Shown one piece after another: positions 1 through 9,633 of a stretch of 64,000 nt of DNA. The first letter of the stretch is position 1. The number at the start of each line of letters is the position of its first letter. The notes beneath the pieces were generated by a model. The model did not search any database. It was not told the DNA's origin and saw only the letters and a program-made list of their open reading frames with translations. The DNA is taken from NCBI GenBank assembly GCA_013416435.1, contig JACCEN010000010.1, forward strand, positions 62,001 through 126,000, in the 5' to 3' direction. Origin of the DNA: Alcaligenaceae bacterium. GTDB lineage: Bacteria > Pseudomonadota > Gammaproteobacteria > Burkholderiales > Burkholderiaceae_B. The position numbers and the translations under genes are program-made.

Positions 1-520
1 GGTCGGTCGGGGCCAGCGCGCCGTCTCCGCGAGGCATGCACTGAAAGATGGCGTTGTGCTCGCTGTCTATGGGCAGGAGCTCGGCCCCGCTTTCGCGTAC
101 GGTGCGCATGAACAGGCCGCCCGCGGCAACCAGGGCCTCTTTGTTGGCCAGCAGCACTCTTTTGCCGGCCCGGGCCGCGGCCAGCGCCGACGGAAGGCCG
201 GCGGCGCCAACGATGGCCGCCATGACCGTCGTGACTTCGGCATCGGCCGCAGTCTCGCCAAGCGCCTGCGGGCCCACGCGTACTTCCGGCATCGCCCCTT
301 CCCCTTGCCAGACCCGGGTGAAGCGCTGCCTGGCAGCATCGTTGGGAACGACCACGACCTTGGCACGCGTGGCGGCAGCCTGACGCGCGAGCTTGTCGAT
401 CCGGCTGTTTGCGCTCAGCGCGTAGACCGACAGCAGGTCGGGATGCCTGGCGATGACGTCCAGGGTGCTCTCGCCGATGGAACCGGTGGACCCGAGCACG
501 CATACACGTTGAAACTTCAT
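1..520 (-). CDS. dxr: 1-deoxy-D-xylulose 5-phosphate reductoisomerase, N-terminal part (cut by window edge)
   Basis: This cytosolic enzyme converts DXP to MEP with NADPH, the committed step of the non-mevalonate isoprenoid pathway. About 173 residues are visible and the gene runs off the left edge. The start [18 protein letters not shown] carries the NADPH-binding GSTGSIG motif at residues 10-16. [13 protein letters not shown] follows near residue 125, then [12 protein letters not shown], which holds the Asp and Glu metal ligands of the family. The third ligand and the C-terminal domain lie outside the window. It is the downstream neighbour of cdsA, 5 nt away, in the widely conserved frr-uppS-cdsA-dxr gene string, and feeds isoprenoid precursors to the uppS product nearby. 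Confidence 0.95.
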   Translation of the reverse strand, partial: MKFQRVCVLGSTGSIGESTLDVIARHPDLLSVYALSANSRIDKLARQAAATRAKVVVVPNDAARQRFTRVWQGEGAMPEVRVGPQALGETAADAEVTTVMAAIVGAAGLPSALAAARAGKRVLLANKEALVAAGGLFMRTVRESGAELLPIDSEHNAIFQCMPRGDGALAPTD

Positions 521-525
521 GGAAT

Positions 526-1380
526 TCAGATCCCCGTCATGAGCATGGCCAGAGGCGCAACCGGCAGCAATGCGTCGATGCGATCATACGCACCGCCATG
601 CCCGGGCAGCAATTGGCTGGAATCCTTGACTCCGGCGCGGCGTTTGAGCAGCGATTCGAAGAGATCGCCGACGATGGACAAGGCGGCCAGGAACACCGAC
701 ACCAGCACGACGCCCCACCATGGCCATTTCTGGTAGAGCTCCGCGCCGAAGCTGCCCGCCCAGAAGCTGCTGATCCAGATCCAGAGCGTGGCTGCGACCA
801 CGCCGCCGGCTGCGCCCTCCCAGGTCTTGCCCGGGCTGACGCGCGGCGCCAGCTTGTGCCGTCCGAAAGCCTTGCCAGTGAAATAGGCGGCAATGTCCGC
901 AAACCAAATCAGCGCCATCAGCGAAACCAGGTACCAGGCGCCGCGCGCAATGAATATCTGCACCAGCGCGGCCCAGACCGCGATCATGGCGGCAAATGCG
1001 AAGAGGCTGAGCGCGAGCCCCCCGGAGCGCTTGGAGGATTGGCCCTGCATGACCAGCGCCGTGACCCCGAATACCCAGATGCCGACGACGGCGGGCAGCA
1101 ACCAGCGATTGATGCCGGCCTGCAGCGCGAACGCCCAGCCTGCGGGCTCGGCTTCCAGCCAAAAATAGGCAATGCAAAACAGGAGGACCGCCGACGCGAT
1201 GGCCAGGCAGGCCGGCCAGCGGGTGTCAGGCTCTGGCCAGGTCAGGCGCAGCCACTCCCAAAGCGCACAGCCGGCGGTGACGGTAAGCAGGACGACCAGC
1301 GGCCAAAGGCTTGGCGCCAGCAGCGTCCCCAGCAATATGGCCAATAGGGCGACCGCCGTGATGACGCGCTGCTTCAACAT
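526..1380 (-). CDS. cdsA: Phosphatidate cytidylyltransferase (CDP-diglyceride synthase)
   Basis: This inner-membrane enzyme makes CDP-diacylglycerol from phosphatidate and CTP, the branch point for phosphatidylethanolamine, phosphatidylglycerol and cardiolipin. The 284 residues form a series of hydrophobic segments starting at about residue 10. Near the C-terminus [20 protein letters not shown] followed by AYDRID matches the CTP_transf_1 signature (KD...PGHGG..DR.D). Length is normal for the family. It lies 16 nt downstream of uppS and 5 nt upstream of dxr on the same strand, so it is almost certainly cotranscribed with them. A shine-dalgarno-like AGGAGC precedes the ATG. Confidence 0.96.
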   Translation of the reverse strand: MLKQRVITAVALLAILLGTLLAPSLWPLVVLLTVTAGCALWEWLRLTWPEPDTRWPACLAIASAVLLFCIAYFWLEAEPAGWAFALQAGINRWLLPAVVGIWVFGVTALVMQGQSSKRSGGLALSLFAFAAMIAVWAALVQIFIARGAWYLVSLMALIWFADIAAYFTGKAFGRHKLAPRVSPGKTWEGAAGGVVAATLWIWISSFWAGSFGAELYQKWPWWGVVLVSVFLAALSIVGDLFESLLKRRAGVKDSSQLLPGHGGAYDRIDALLPVAPLAMLMTGI

Positions 1381-1396
1381 AGGAGCTCCTGCAAAG

Positions 1397-2155
1397 TCAG
1401 GTTTGATTCACGACCTGTGCGCTGGTGCGCCCGAATCGACGCTCCCGGGTTTTATACCACTCAAAGGCGCGATCGATTTCCTCTCCGCCGAAATCCGGCC
1501 AGAAGCCGTCTGAAAAAAAGAGTTCAGTGTAGGCAAGCTGCCAGACGAGAAAATTGGAAATGCGCTGTTCGCCGCCTGTGCGTATGAAAAGATCCGGCTC
1601 GGGCGCAAAAGCCATGGACAGGTATTGGGACAGCAAACGTTCGTCGATGGCGCCGGGGTCGTCTCCGAGTTCGGGATGTTCGCGCAGCAGCCGGCGCATC
1701 GCTTGCAGGATGTCCCAGCGGCCGCCGTAGTTGGCTGCGATGGTCAGGTGCAGGGCGCTATTGCCGGCGGTTCTTTGTTCGGCATCGCGGATGAGTTCCC
1801 GCAAGCGGTCGTCGAAGGGAGACAGGTCGCCGATCACCCGCAGCCGGACCCCCTGCTCTTGCAGCTTGTCGACTTCTTTTTCCAGCGCCTGCACGAACAG
1901 CCGCATGAGCAGCGAGACCTCTTCCTGCGGCCGGCGCCAGTTCTCGGAACTGAACGCAAAAAGGGTCAGGTATTCGACCCCGCGCTGCCCGCAGGCCTCG
2001 ACGACTCTTCTCACCGCCTGTACGCCCCGCACATGGCCCGCCGTGCGGGGGAGAAATCGCTTGGTCGCCCAGCGGCCGTTGCCGTCCATGATGATGGCCA
2101 AGTGGCGCGGGGTGTCCGTGCACAGGGGTACCGAGAGGGTGGAACTGTCGATCAT
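1397..2155 (-). CDS. uppS: Undecaprenyl diphosphate synthase (cis-prenyltransferase)
   Basis: The enzyme adds eight isopentenyl units to farnesyl diphosphate to give the C55 carrier lipid for peptidoglycan and O-antigen. In the 252 residues the catalytic Asp sits in [12 protein letters not shown] near residue 24. The C-terminal [19 protein letters not shown] is the conserved diphosphate and IPP binding stretch. It sits 21 nt downstream of frr and just upstream of cdsA in the conserved cluster, linking isoprenoid supply to envelope assembly. The start ATG at 2155 gives the usual length. Confidence 0.96.
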   Translation of the reverse strand: MIDSSTLSVPLCTDTPRHLAIIMDGNGRWATKRFLPRTAGHVRGVQAVRRVVEACGQRGVEYLTLFAFSSENWRRPQEEVSLLMRLFVQALEKEVDKLQEQGVRLRVIGDLSPFDDRLRELIRDAEQRTAGNSALHLTIAANYGGRWDILQAMRRLLREHPELGDDPGAIDERLLSQYLSMAFAPEPDLFIRTGGEQRISNFLVWQLAYTELFFSDGFWPDFGGEEIDRAFEWYKTRERRFGRTSAQVVNQT

Positions 2156-2176
2156 GTATGAGTCCGGAACCTCGTG

Positions 2177-2737
2177 CTAGACCGTCATGATTTCTGCTTC
2201 TTTTTGCGCCACCAGCTTGTCGATCTCGGCAACGTGCTTGTCGGTGAGCTTCTGGACCTCGTCCTGCATGCGGCGCTCGTCGTCTTCGGAGATTTCCTTT
2301 TCCTTGACCAGCTTCTTGAGCGTGTCGTTGGCGTCGCGCCGCAGATTGCGGACCGCCACCTTGGCGTCTTCGCCTTCCGTACGCACGACTTTCGTCAGGT
2401 CGCGGCGCCGTTCCTCGGTGAGGGCCGGCATGGGAACACGGATGTTGTCGCCCATGGAAATGGGATTCAACCCCAGGTCGGATTCGCGAATTGCCTTTTC
2501 GACCGGGCCCGCCATGTTCTTTTCCCATACCTGGACGCTGAGTGTGCGGGCATCGACCAGATTGACATTGGCGACTTGGCTGACCGGCACGGGCGAACCG
2601 TAGTATTCGACCATGACGTGATCAAGGATGCCTGCGTGCGCACGACCGGTGCGGATTTTGGACAAGCTGACTTTGAGCGTTTCGATCGACTTGCCCATGC
2701 GTTGCTCAGCCGATTTCTTGACTTCTGAAAGACTCAT
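2177..2737 (-). CDS. frr: Ribosome recycling factor
   Basis: RRF works with EF-G to split the post-termination ribosome. The 186 residues are the usual length. Recognisable stretches include [20 protein letters not shown] in helix 1, the [20 protein letters not shown] domain-II entry, and the helical C-terminus with [20 protein letters not shown]. The start is fixed by AAGGAACAATA before the ATG. It follows pyrH by 13 nt, as in most proteobacteria, so it should share the rpsB-tsf-pyrH-frr transcript or a pyrH-frr subtranscript. Confidence 0.97.
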   Translation of the reverse strand: MSLSEVKKSAEQRMGKSIETLKVSLSKIRTGRAHAGILDHVMVEYYGSPVPVSQVANVNLVDARTLSVQVWEKNMAGPVEKAIRESDLGLNPISMGDNIRVPMPALTEERRRDLTKVVRTEGEDAKVAVRNLRRDANDTLKKLVKEKEISEDDERRMQDEVQKLTDKHVAEIDKLVAQKEAEIMTV

Positions 2738-2750
2738 TATTGTTCCTTTA

Positions 2751-3467
2751 TCAAACGTGTACCAGTGTACCTTCGTCTTCGCCCGAAACCGCCCTTTTCA
2801 GCGCTCCGGCCTTGTTGATGGAGAACACCTTGATCGGCAGCTTCTGATCGCGGCACAGTGCGAACGCCGTGGCGTCCATGACTTCGAGCCGGCGCACGAT
2901 GGCCTCGTCGAAGCTGATGCGCGCATAGCGCGTGGCATTCGGATCCTTGTTGGGGTCGGCGCTATAGATGCCGTCGACCTTGGTGGCCTTGAGGACGATC
3001 TCGGCTCCGATTTCCGCACCGCGCAGTGCCGCGGCGGTGTCCGTCGTGAAGAAAGGGTTGCCCGTGCCCGCGGCGAAGACCACCACCTTGCCTTCTTCGA
3101 GATAGCGCAGGGCCTTGGGACGAATATAGGGTTCGACGACCTGATCGATATTGAGCGCCGATTGAACGCGGGTGTCGATGCCGCGATGCTTGAGGGCGTC
3201 CTGCAGGGCCAGCGCATTCATGACGGTGGCCATCATGCCCATGTAGTCGGCGGTTGCGCGATCCATGCCTTGCGCCCCGGGCGCGACGCCGCGGAAGATG
3301 TTGCCGCCGCCGATGACGATGGCCAGCTCGACGCCCAGCGTGGCGACTTCGGCGATTTCTTCCGTCATGCGCAAGATCGTGGCGCGGTTGATCCCAAACG
3401 CGTCTTCACCCATCAGCGCTTCGCCGGACAGTTTGAGAAGAACACGCTTATACGATCTGGTGGTCAT
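2751..3467 (-). CDS. pyrH: Uridylate kinase (UMP kinase)
   Basis: This hexameric kinase phosphorylates UMP to UDP in pyrimidine nucleotide synthesis. The chosen start gives [20 protein letters not shown], 238 residues, matching the family; an upstream ATG at 3488 would add seven residues without homology. Amino-acid-kinase motifs are visible: LKLSGEAL at the N-terminus, [12 protein letters not shown] near residue 55, and [19 protein letters not shown] near residue 165. It lies between tsf, with a hairpin in the gap, and frr. Confidence 0.96.
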   Translation of the reverse strand: MTTRSYKRVLLKLSGEALMGEDAFGINRATILRMTEEIAEVATLGVELAIVIGGGNIFRGVAPGAQGMDRATADYMGMMATVMNALALQDALKHRGIDTRVQSALNIDQVVEPYIRPKALRYLEEGKVVVFAAGTGNPFFTTDTAAALRGAEIGAEIVLKATKVDGIYSADPNKDPNATRYARISFDEAIVRRLEVMDATAFALCRDQKLPIKVFSINKAGALKRAVSGEDEGTLVHV

Positions 3468-3510
3468 AGGTAGTATCCCAGTAAACAATCCAACGAAAGT
3501 GTAAGCCAGA

Positions 3511-3540
3511 GTCGAGCCGACGCGAAAGCGCCGGCTCGAC
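3511..3540 (-). terminator. Hairpin between tsf and pyrH
   Basis: GTCGAGCCG pairs with CGGCTCGAC, and an inner CGC-GAAA-GCG extends the stem around a GAAA tetraloop, giving about 12 paired bases with one mismatch. It lies 18 nt downstream of the tsf stop. There is no strong T-run on the minus strand, so it is either a weak terminator that lowers read-through into pyrH or a processing or stability element. Confidence 0.55.
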
Positions 3541-3557
3541 TTTCGCCTGATGAACGA

Positions 3558-4436
3558 TCAAGCGTTGCCGGCTGCCGCCGCCGCGACTTCGGCAGCGAAG
3601 TCTTCGGACTTCTTCTCGATACCTTCGCCGACCACGTAGAGCGAGAAGCGGGTGATCTTCGCGCCCTTCTCCTTGAGCATTTGCTCGACGGTCTGCTTGT
3701 CGTTCTTGACGAACGGCTGGGACAACAGCGTGACTTCCTTCAGGAACTTCTGGACGGAACCCTCGACCATCTTGGCGACGATCTCGGCGGGCTTGCCGGA
3801 TTCGGCGGCCTTTTGTTCCGCAACCGAGCGCTCGGCAGCGATGTCGGCGGCGGGCACGCCACTGGCATCCAGCGCCTTGGGCTTGGTGGCCGCGATATGC
3901 ATGGCCAGATCCTTGCCGGTTTCTTCCGCGCCGGAGAACTCGACGAGCACGCCGATCTTGCCGCCGTGCACGTAGCTGGCGAGCTGGTCAGCGGTCTCGA
4001 AGCGGTCGAAACGGCGGATGGAGATATTTTCGCCGATCTTGCCCACCAGCGCGGCGCGCGTGCTTTCGACCGTGCCTTCGCCCATGGGAAGTTCGTTCAG
4101 GGCGGCGACGTCGGCGGGATTCTTTTCGGTGGCCAGCTCAGCGACCTGATTGATGAATGCGATGAAGTCGTCGTTCTTGGCGACGAAGTCGGTTTCGCAG
4201 TTGACTTCGATCAGGGTGCCACGCTTGCCGTCGGCGGCAACGTGCAGCCCGATCAGGCCTTCGGCCGTGACGCGAGCGGCGGCCTTGCTGGCCTTGTTGC
4301 CCAGTTTCACGCGGAGAATCTCTTCGGCGCGAGCCATGTCCCCGTCGGCCTCGGTCAGTGCTTTCTTGCACTCCATCATGGGGGCGTCGGTTTTCTCACG
4401 GAGTTCTTTGACCATGGATGCGGTAATTTGAGCCAC
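3558..4436 (-). CDS. tsf: Elongation factor Ts
   Basis: EF-Ts exchanges GDP for GTP on EF-Tu. I place the start at a GTG at 4436, giving (M)[20 protein letters not shown] and 292 residues, because GGAGAA lies 4 nt upstream and homology begins exactly there. Upstream in-frame codons to 4493 encode unrelated sequence. Both family signatures are present: [16 protein letters not shown] near residue 10, and [19 protein letters not shown] near residue 75, including the TDFV contact with EF-Tu. It is transcribed after rpsB, as in other bacteria. Confidence 0.96.
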   Translation of the reverse strand: MAQITASMVKELREKTDAPMMECKKALTEADGDMARAEEILRVKLGNKASKAAARVTAEGLIGLHVAADGKRGTLIEVNCETDFVAKNDDFIAFINQVAELATEKNPADVAALNELPMGEGTVESTRAALVGKIGENISIRRFDRFETADQLASYVHGGKIGVLVEFSGAEETGKDLAMHIAATKPKALDASGVPAADIAAERSVAEQKAAESGKPAEIVAKMVEGSVQKFLKEVTLLSQPFVKNDKQTVEQMLKEKGAKITRFSLYVVGEGIEKKSEDFAAEVAAAAAGNA

Positions 4437-4466
4437 TATTTTCTCCAAATCTTTAAAACACGCCCC

Positions 4467-4542
4467 GGCCGGGCCGGGGCAACTGCGAAACAATCATGCG
4501 GCGGGCCGCCATGGGCGGCGCGCCAGGCCGGCAAAAGCCGGC
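4467..4542 (-). other. Hairpin-rich rpsB-tsf intergenic spacer
   Basis: Two GC-rich inverted repeats fill the gap between rpsB and tsf. GCCCCGGC pairs with GCCGGGGC around 4467-4486. A larger structure near 4509-4547 has outer arms GCCATGGG/CCCATGGC and an inner GCCGGC-AAAA-GCCGGC hairpin. Such structures between rpsB and tsf commonly reduce tsf read-through or mark processing sites. No T-run is present, so I do not call a terminator. Confidence 0.4.
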
Positions 4543-4549
4543 CCATGGC

Positions 4550-5299
4550 TTATTCGCGGTCTTCTTCGACTTCCACGAACTCTTCGTCGCCTTCGGTGAT
4601 CTCTTCGACCAGGCCGTTGAGGTTCTGTTCGCGGCCTTCCAGCACAGCGTCGGCCATGCCGCGTGCGTACAGGGCAATGGCTTTGGCCGAGTCATCGTTG
4701 CCGGGGATGACGTAATCCACGCCGTCGGGCGAGTGGTTGGTATCAACGACTGCAACAACCGGAATACCCAGGGTACGCGCTTCCGCCACAGCGATCTTGT
4801 GATAGCCGACGTCGATCACGAACAGGGCGTCGGGCAGGTTGTTCATGTCCTTGATGCCGCCGATCGCCTTGTTGAGCTTCTCGAGTTCGCGGTCGAACAT
4901 GAGCGCTTCTTTCTTGCTCATGCGCTCGGTCGCGCCTTCAGCCAGTTGGCTTTCCATTTCTTTCAGTCGCTTGACCGACGTCTTGACCGTCTTGAAGTTG
5001 GTCATCATGCCACCCAGCCAGCGGCTGTCGACATAAGGCATGCCGCAGCGCGCAGCTTCCGCAGCCACGAGCTCGCGGGCGGCGCGCTTGGTGCCGACAA
5101 AAAGGACGGTGCCGCCACGGGCAGCCAGCTGGCGCACGAACTTGGCCGCTTCCTGATACTTGACGACGGTTTGTTCCAGGTTGACGATATGGATCTTGTT
5201 ACGCTGACCGAAGATGAACGGCGCCATCTTGGGGTTCCAGTAACGTGTCTGGTGGCCAAAGTGCACACCAGCTTCCAGCATTTCACGCATCAAAGACAT
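4550..5299 (-). CDS. rpsB: 30S ribosomal protein S2
   Basis: S2 is a structural protein of the small subunit that binds 16S rRNA and S1. The start at 5299 gives [20 protein letters not shown], 249 residues, preceded by TTGGAGAATATT; four extra residues from 5311 are not expected. Signatures include [20 protein letters not shown] at the N-terminus and [19 protein letters not shown] near residue 160. The C-terminus is very acidic ([18 protein letters not shown]). It heads the rpsB-tsf-pyrH-frr-uppS-cdsA-dxr series and is divergent from map. Confidence 0.97.
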   Translation of the reverse strand: MSLMREMLEAGVHFGHQTRYWNPKMAPFIFGQRNKIHIVNLEQTVVKYQEAAKFVRQLAARGGTVLFVGTKRAARELVAAEAARCGMPYVDSRWLGGMMTNFKTVKTSVKRLKEMESQLAEGATERMSKKEALMFDRELEKLNKAIGGIKDMNNLPDALFVIDVGYHKIAVAEARTLGIPVVAVVDTNHSPDGVDYVIPGNDDSAKAIALYARGMADAVLEGREQNLNGLVEEITEGDEEFVEVEEDRE

Positions 5300-5428
5300 A
5301 ATATTCTCCAAGGGTTAGGTCTTGTACCCAAGCTTGCATCCCGCCAAGGGCCCGAAATTTACGGGCGCTACAATGGTCGAAACACCCTTAAGGCGCAGGG
5401 CACGCGATTTTTACAAACGGCAGTGTCA

Positions 5429-5455
5429 TTCCTGAAATTCAGGAAAGCCTATAAT
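5429..5455 (+). promoter_or_regulatory. Candidate map promoter with an overlapping palindrome
   Basis: A perfect TATAAT lies at 5450-5455, about 35 nt before the map ATG. Immediately upstream at 5429-5445 is a perfect 17-nt palindrome, TTCCTGAA-A-TTCAGGAA, covering the spacer and -35 area where no good TTGACA is seen. The arrangement suggests a regulator-dependent promoter or an operator. The protein that would bind it is unknown. Confidence 0.4.
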
Positions 5456-5489
5456 TCTACTATTTTTCGCCCGTTAGATTCAAGTTGAC

Positions 5490-6296
5490 ATGAGCACACT
5501 CGTTACCGATCCCACCGACCTCGATAAAATGCGCGCAGCCTGTCAGGCCGCCGCCGCCGCCCTGGACTACCTCGCGCCCCACGTGCGCCCGGGCATCACC
5601 ACCGGCGAACTCGATCGGCTGTGCATGGACTACATCACCAACGTGCTCAAGGTCGAATCCGCCACGGTGGGCTACGCCCCTCCGGGATACACCCCCTTCC
5701 CCGCCTCCATTTGCACCTCCGTCAACCATGTGATCTGCCATGGCATACCGGGCGACAAGGTCCTGAAGAACGGCGACATCATGAATATCGACGTCACGGT
5801 CATCAAGGACGGCTGGTTCGGCGATACGAGCCGCATGTACTACATCGGCGAACCCTCCATCCTGGCGCGCCGGCTGACCGAAACCACCTACGATTGCATG
5901 TGGCTGGGCATCGAGCAGGTTCGTCCGGGCGCCACGCTGGGCGACATCGGCCATGCCATCCAGAAGCATGCCGAGAAGAACGGATTCTCGGTCGTTCGCG
6001 AATATTGCGGCCACGGCGTAGGACGCAAGTTCCACCAGGACCCCCAAGTCCTGCACTACGGCAAGCCGAATACAGGCGTGCGGCTCGAGCCCGGCATGAT
6101 CTTCACGATCGAACCCATGATCAACTCCGGCCGCAAGGAAATCCGTACGCTGGCCGACGGCTGGACCGTCGTCACGCGGGACCATAGCTTATCCGCGCAA
6201 TGGGAGCACAGTATCCTGGTCACCGACAGCGGCTACGAGATCCTGACCGTATCGGAAAACATGCCCGCGCCGCCCGCCTTCGTCAGCAAACCATAG
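5490..6296 (+). CDS. map: Type I methionine aminopeptidase
   Basis: The enzyme removes the initiator methionine from nascent proteins. The 268 residues show the pita-bread metallopeptidase motifs in order: ICTSVNHVICHGIP with the substrate His, MNIDVTVIKDGWFGDTSRMY with two Asp metal ligands, CGHGVGRKFHQDP with the His ligand, IFTIEPMIN with a Glu ligand, and QWEHSILVT with the last Glu ligand. It is divergent from rpsB, a common arrangement, and 9 nt upstream of glnD. Confidence 0.97.
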   Translation: MSTLVTDPTDLDKMRAACQAAAAALDYLAPHVRPGITTGELDRLCMDYITNVLKVESATVGYAPPGYTPFPASICTSVNHVICHGIPGDKVLKNGDIMNIDVTVIKDGWFGDTSRMYYIGEPSILARRLTETTYDCMWLGIEQVRPGATLGDIGHAIQKHAEKNGFSVVREYCGHGVGRKFHQDPQVLHYGKPNTGVRLEPGMIFTIEPMINSGRKEIRTLADGWTVVTRDHSLSAQWEHSILVTDSGYEILTVSENMPAPPAFVSKP

Positions 6297-6305
6297 CCCT
6301 AAGCC

Positions 6306-8891
6306 ATGTCCGCGCCGCTCGTCATGCCTTTGCGAGAACGGCTCGCCGCGCGGCGGGACGAAGCCATACGGGAATTCCGCGAGCACCGCCGGCCCGAAGC
6401 CCTGCTGACGGCCCTGCGGCGCATCACCGACCAGGCGCTGCGCGAGCTCGTTCACCTGCACCCATTGCCCACCGGGTCGACGCTGGCTGCGGTGGGCGGC
6501 TACGGACGCGGAGAGCTCTACCCATACTCCGACGTCGATATCCTCATACTCCTGAAGCATTCCCCGACGATTGAAGAGGCGGAACGCATCCAGTCGCTGG
6601 TGGCCGCGATGTGGGACCTGGGCATCGAGCCAGGCCACAGCGTGCGCACCATCGAGGATTGCCGCCGCGAAGCGGCGAACGACGTAACCGTCGAAACCGC
6701 GTTGCTGGAAGCGCGCTGGCTGGTCGGATCCCGGGATTTGCTGCAGGCACTGCGCAAGGCGATGCGCGAGCAAATGGATCCGCAGGCGTTTTTCCAGGCC
6801 AAGCGCGCAGAGATGCAGCAGCGCCATGCCCGGCACCAGGACACGCCCTATGCGCTGGAACCCAACTGCAAGGAGGCTCCGGGCGGGCTTCGCGACCTTC
6901 AAGTCCTGCTGTGGATGGCCGATGCCGCCGGGCTGGGCGGCACCTGGAACGAAATTGCCCAGACCGACCTGCTGACGCCCACCGAGTTCCGGGCGCTGCG
7001 GCGAGCCGAGAAAGCCTTCAAGCGCCTGCGGATCGAGCTGCATCTGCTCACCGGGCGACGCGAGGACCGGGTGCTGTTCGACCTGCAGCCCGGCTTGGCC
7101 GCCATCTATGGCTTCGAGCCGGCCAAGAACCGGCGTCCCAGCGAAATCCTCATGCAGCGCTACTATTGGGCGGCCCGCGTGGTCAACCAGTTGAACACCA
7201 TACTGCTGCAGAGCATCGAAGAGCTGCTGTTCCCCCTGCCCGAAGACCAGGCCAAGGCGATAGACGATGATTTCTCGGTCTTGCGCGGGCGCCTTGCCAC
7301 CCAGCGCGAGGACGCATTCGAGCGTAATCCGGCGCTGCTCTTTCGCGCTTTTCTCATCATGCAGGAACGTGCGGACATCGACGGGATCTCGGCGCCCACC
7401 CTGCGCGCCATGTGGCATGCAAGGCGGCGCATCGACAGCCAGTTCCGCCAGAATCCGGTCAATCGCCGGCAATTCATACAGATCTTCCAGCAGCCGCGCG
7501 GCCTGGTTCGCGCCTTGCGCCGCATGACGATGCTGAACATCTTGCCGCGCTACCTGCCCGTGTTTCGCCGCATCGTCGGCCAGATGCAGCACGACCTGTT
7601 CCATGCCTACACGGTCGACCAACACATCCTGATGGTGATACGCAATCTGCGCCGCTTCACCATGCCGGAACACGCCCAGGAATACCCGCTGGCCAGCCAG
7701 CTCATGGCCGACTTCGATCGTCATTGGCTGCTGTACATTGCCGCCCTGTTCCACGATATCGCCAAGGGGCGAGGCGGCGACCACTCCGAGCTGGGGGCCA
7801 TCGATGCGCGGCGGTTCTGCGTTGACCACGGCATTGAGGGCGAGGACGCCGATCTCATCGAATTCCTGGTGCGCCGGCATCTGGTCATGTCCACCGTCGC
7901 GCAAAAGAAAGACCTGAGCGATCCCGAGGTCGTCAGCCGGTTCGCGCAATGCGTGGGCACCGAGCGCAAGCTGACGGCGCTATACCTGCTCACCGTGGCC
8001 GACATACGCGGCACGAGTCCCAAGGTATGGAACTCCTGGAAGGGAAAGCTGCTCGAGAACCTCTATCAGCAGACGCTGGTATCGCTGGGCGGCGGCCGCA
8101 GCGACACGGGCACGGTGCTGGCCATGCGCAAAGAGGCGGCGGCGACCGAAATACGCCTGATGGGCTTGCGGGACGACAGCCGCGACCTTTTCTGGGACGA
8201 GCTCGACGTCGCCTATTTTCTGCGCCACGAAGCCAGCGAGATCGCCTGGCATACCCGGCATCTTTACCACAGGGTCAACTCCCCGGACCCGGTCGTCAAG
8301 GCGCGGGTGGTGGGGCAGAACGAAGCCCTGCAGATCATGGTCTATACCCAGGATCGCGATGATCTGTTCGTCACCATTTGCCGGTATTTCGACCGCCGCG
8401 CCTTCAGCATCCAGGACGCGCGCATACACACCACCCGCCATGGATGGGCCCTGGACAGTTTCATCGTATTGCTGCCGGCACACGAAAAAGACTACCGCTC
8501 GCAGGCAACGCTGGTCGAGCACGAACTCGTCGCCGCGCTGAAGCTGCCCGATGCGCCCGAGGCCGACCCGGCGCTTGTTCCGTCGCCCTGGAAAAAAGGA
8601 TCACGCCGCTCGCGGGTGTTCCCCATCGTGCCTAATGTCGAACTGCAGCCGGACGAGCGCAGCGCATCCTGGAGGCTGTCGCTGACGGCGTCCGACCGGC
8701 CGGGACTGCTCTACAGTCTTGCGCGGGTATTCGTCGACCACGGCATCAATCTCAAGATGGCGAAGATTCTTACACTGGGAGACCGGGTCGAGGACATTTT
8801 CATCATCGAAGGCGACGCTCTCGGAAATCCCCGGAGCCAGCTACAATTCGAGCGCAACATCCTCGCGACGCTCGACGGCGCGGGCTCCTGA
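6306..8891 (+). CDS. glnD: Bifunctional [protein-PII] uridylyltransferase/uridylyl-removing enzyme
   Basis: GlnD senses glutamine and attaches UMP to, or removes it from, PII proteins, controlling nitrogen assimilation. The 861 residues carry all four parts. The nucleotidyltransferase core AVGGYGRGELYPYSDVDILI lies near residues 62-82 with its DxD. A helical linker follows. The HD hydrolase motif FHDIAKGRGGDHSELG is near residue 485. Two C-terminal ACT domains, starting near residue 678 (VYTQDRDDLFVTICRYFDRR) and near 793 (LTASDRPGLLYSLARVFVDH), bind glutamine. Length is normal. The gene follows map closely and probably shares its transcript. Confidence 0.97.
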   Translation: MSAPLVMPLRERLAARRDEAIREFREHRRPEALLTALRRITDQALRELVHLHPLPTGSTLAAVGGYGRGELYPYSDVDILILLKHSPTIEEAERIQSLVAAMWDLGIEPGHSVRTIEDCRREAANDVTVETALLEARWLVGSRDLLQALRKAMREQMDPQAFFQAKRAEMQQRHARHQDTPYALEPNCKEAPGGLRDLQVLLWMADAAGLGGTWNEIAQTDLLTPTEFRALRRAEKAFKRLRIELHLLTGRREDRVLFDLQPGLAAIYGFEPAKNRRPSEILMQRYYWAARVVNQLNTILLQSIEELLFPLPEDQAKAIDDDFSVLRGRLATQREDAFERNPALLFRAFLIMQERADIDGISAPTLRAMWHARRRIDSQFRQNPVNRRQFIQIFQQPRGLVRALRRMTMLNILPRYLPVFRRIVGQMQHDLFHAYTVDQHILMVIRNLRRFTMPEHAQEYPLASQLMADFDRHWLLYIAALFHDIAKGRGGDHSELGAIDARRFCVDHGIEGEDADLIEFLVRRHLVMSTVAQKKDLSDPEVVSRFAQCVGTERKLTALYLLTVADIRGTSPKVWNSWKGKLLENLYQQTLVSLGGGRSDTGTVLAMRKEAAATEIRLMGLRDDSRDLFWDELDVAYFLRHEASEIAWHTRHLYHRVNSPDPVVKARVVGQNEALQIMVYTQDRDDLFVTICRYFDRRAFSIQDARIHTTRHGWALDSFIVLLPAHEKDYRSQATLVEHELVAALKLPDAPEADPALVPSPWKKGSRRSRVFPIVPNVELQPDERSASWRLSLTASDRPGLLYSLARVFVDHGINLKMAKILTLGDRVEDIFIIEGDALGNPRSQLQFERNILATLDGAGS

Positions 8892-8912
8892 TTCTTCCTG
8901 ACGACGGACGGC

Positions 8913-9617
8913 ATGGAATTCAACGACTTGATCTTCACCTTCGGCCGCAGCTTCCTGTTTGCTTTGGCCACCCTGCTGCCCATTCTCAATCCGCCCGCCG
9001 TCGCGCCCATCTTCCTGACCCTCACCGAAGGGGCCAGCACCAATGCGCGCACGCAATTATCCAAGCGCGTCGCCATCAATATTTTCATCATGCTCGCCAT
9101 CGCCATGTTCGGCGGCAATGTGGTCCTGGGATTCTTCGGCATATCGCTGCCGGTGGTCCGCGTGGGCGGCGGCCTTCTGGTCATCGCCACCGCCTGGCGG
9201 CTGGTCGGCGCTTCCGATTACGATGCCAAGCACGCCCAGGACATGGCGGAAGCCTATTCCTTCGACCAGATCCGCTCGAAGGCTTTCTATCCCCTGACGT
9301 TCCCCATGATCTGCGGGCCCGGCGCGCTGTCGGCGGCGATCACCATCGGGGCCACCCTGCACGACGAACGCAGTCTGGTCGCCGCCTTCAAGTTCGCCGG
9401 CTCCCTGCCGGCAATCGCGGCCGCAGCCCTCGTGGTGTATCTGTGCCTGCGCTTCGCCGCCCAGTTTCTGCACAAGCTGGGGCCCAACGGCACGGCGGTG
9501 CTGATGCGCCTGTCCGCCTTCATCCTGCTGTGCCTGGGCGTGCAGATCGTCTGGGACGGCCTCCATGAACTGATCATGGGCATCATTCACGACAGTGCCT
9601 CCATCCGGCGCGCTTGA
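8913..9617 (+). CDS. MarC-family integral membrane protein
   Basis: The 234-residue protein has six strongly hydrophobic segments and belongs by pattern to the MarC/UPF0056 family. It begins MEFNDLIFTFGRSFLFALAT and has LPILNPPAVAPIFLTL in the first membrane segment and the central FYPLTFPMICGPGALSAAIT, where the family places conserved prolines and glycines. The family's biochemical role is not settled, and the old link to multiple antibiotic resistance has not held up. It follows glnD by 21 nt and its 3' end lies 16 nt before dsbB, so these genes may be cotranscribed. Confidence 0.85.
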   Translation: MEFNDLIFTFGRSFLFALATLLPILNPPAVAPIFLTLTEGASTNARTQLSKRVAINIFIMLAIAMFGGNVVLGFFGISLPVVRVGGGLLVIATAWRLVGASDYDAKHAQDMAEAYSFDQIRSKAFYPLTFPMICGPGALSAAITIGATLHDERSLVAAFKFAGSLPAIAAAALVVYLCLRFAAQFLHKLGPNGTAVLMRLSAFILLCLGVQIVWDGLHELIMGIIHDSASIRRA

Positions 9618-9633
9618 TACATCGAAGGACAAC

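Noticed and set aside
5429-5445. LexA (SOS) box in the map promoter
   Set aside because: The palindrome contains CTG-N5-CAG, not the CTG-N10-CAG spacing of LexA sites, and map is not an SOS gene.
6189-7949. 586-codon open frame antisense to glnD
   Set aside because: Entirely inside a well-supported gene, without homology-like motifs or a ribosome site; a shadow frame.
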